This document shows, in pieces, positions 13,437 through 13,992 of a stretch of DNA of 13,992 nucleotides. The stretch covers positions 1-13,992 of the forward strand of contig CAIXAY010000355.1 of assembly GCA_903917505.1 (NCBI GenBank), read 5' to 3'. Source of the stretch: an uncultured beta proteobacterium (GTDB lineage Bacteria; Pseudomonadota; Gammaproteobacteria; Burkholderiales; Rhodocyclaceae). Below the pieces are notes generated by a model, which searched no databases, was not told where the DNA came from, and saw only the letters and a program-made list of their open reading frames with translations. Both the position numbers and the translations under genes were made by a program. Every line of letters starts with the position of its first letter. Position 1 is the first letter of the stretch.

Positions 13437-13992
13437 TCAGCAGCTGTAGTACATGTCGAACTCGACCGGGTGCGTCGTCATGCGGAAGCGGGTCACTTCT
13501 TCCATCTTGAGTTCGATGTACGCGGCGATCATGTCCTCGCTGAACACTCCGCCGCGGGTCAGGAACTCATGATCCTTTTCCAGCGCGTCCAGGGCTTCGT
13601 CGAGCGAGGCGCACGGATGCGGGATCTTCATGGCTTCTTCGTAGGGCAGGTCGTACAGGTTCTTGTCCATCGGGTCGCCGGGATGGATCTTGTTCTGGAT
13701 GCCGTCGAGGCCAGCCATCATCATCGCGGTGAAACCGAGGTAAGAGTTGCAGATCGGATCCGGGAAGCGCACTTCGATGCGGCGCGCCTTGTCCGAATGC
13801 ACGAACGGGACGCGGATCGACGCCGAACGGTTCTTCGCCGAGTAGGCCAGGTTGATCGGCGCCTCGAAGCCCGGCACCAGACGCTTGTACGAGTTGGTGC
13901 CCGGGTTGGTGATGGCGTTCAAGGCCTTGGCGTGCTTGATGATGCCGCCGATGTAGTAGAGCGCCATCTCGGACAGGCCGGCGTAACCGCTG
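13437..13992 (-). CDS. glnA: Glutamine synthetase type I, C-terminal part (cut by the window edge)
   Basis: ATP-dependent synthesis of glutamine from glutamate and ammonium, the main assimilation enzyme for nitrogen brought in by Amt. Only the last 184 residues are in the window; the frame stays open to the right edge (SGYAGLSEM before ALYYIGG). Seen: [36 protein letters not shown], and MDKNLYDLP, whose Tyr corresponds to the adenylylated Tyr397 of E. coli, then [11 protein letters not shown] at the end. These mark GSI-beta, the form controlled by GlnE adenylylation. The start and promoter lie outside the window. A strong terminator follows, then the DUF4124-ntrB-ntrC genes. Confidence 0.97.
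   Translation of the reverse strand, partial: SGYAGLSEMALYYIGGIIKHAKALNAITNPGTNSYKRLVPGFEAPINLAYSAKNRSASIRVPFVHSDKARRIEVRFPDPICNSYLGFTAMMMAGLDGIQNKIHPGDPMDKNLYDLPYEEAMKIPHPCASLDEALDALEKDHEFLTRGGVFSEDMIAAYIELKMEEVTRFRMTTHPVEFDMYYSC

Overview
This is a GC-rich stretch of ordinary bacterial chromosome. The gene content and order (glnA - DUF4124 protein - ntrB - ntrC; birA - coaX; SPOR protein - coaE - zapD - yacG; a Nudix/ThiE-like fusion) point to a betaproteobacterium, most likely of the Rhodocyclales type. That placement rests on remembered gene neighbourhoods and protein style, not on a search. Most genes lie on the minus strand, so the window is described in map order but mostly transcribed right to left.

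Left edge (1-138): an AT-rich patch holding the first 13 codons of a minus-strand gene that runs off the window, possibly an IS630-type transposase, with a perfect 12-bp inverted repeat around its start codon. Next comes amt (139-1341, minus), an ammonium channel. It is preceded by a near-consensus sigma-54 promoter (1374-1389) and an NtrC-like dyad (1443-1457). mltA (1516-2748, minus) encodes a lipoprotein lytic transglycosylase.

The only plus-strand genes are a two-gene unit: a DUF815 P-loop ATPase (2798-3700) and, overlapping by ATGA, a Nudix hydrolase fused to a ThiE/TenI-like domain (3697-4659). This unit is divergent from mltA and convergent with yacG.

The minus-strand block 4665-9998 reads, in transcription order: birA, coaX, trpB2, SPOR protein, coaE, zapD, yacG. 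Overlaps or very short gaps link birA/coaX, trpB2/SPOR, SPOR/coaE and zapD/yacG. The block combines cofactor enzymes (biotin ligase and the first and last enzymes of CoA synthesis), a PLP enzyme and cell-division or envelope proteins.

Right end (10171-13992, minus): the nitrogen-control locus glnA (only its C-terminal part is in the window) - terminator - promoter - DUF4124 protein - ntrB - ntrC. NtrB/NtrC would act on sigma-54 promoters such as the one seen before amt, so both ends of the window probably belong to one nitrogen-starvation circuit.

No rRNA, tRNA, CRISPR array, prophage or defence system was seen. The stretch 10011-10170 between birA and ntrC holds no gene I can support. Overall this is a conserved housekeeping region with a handful of details worth checking, rather than a clear new system.
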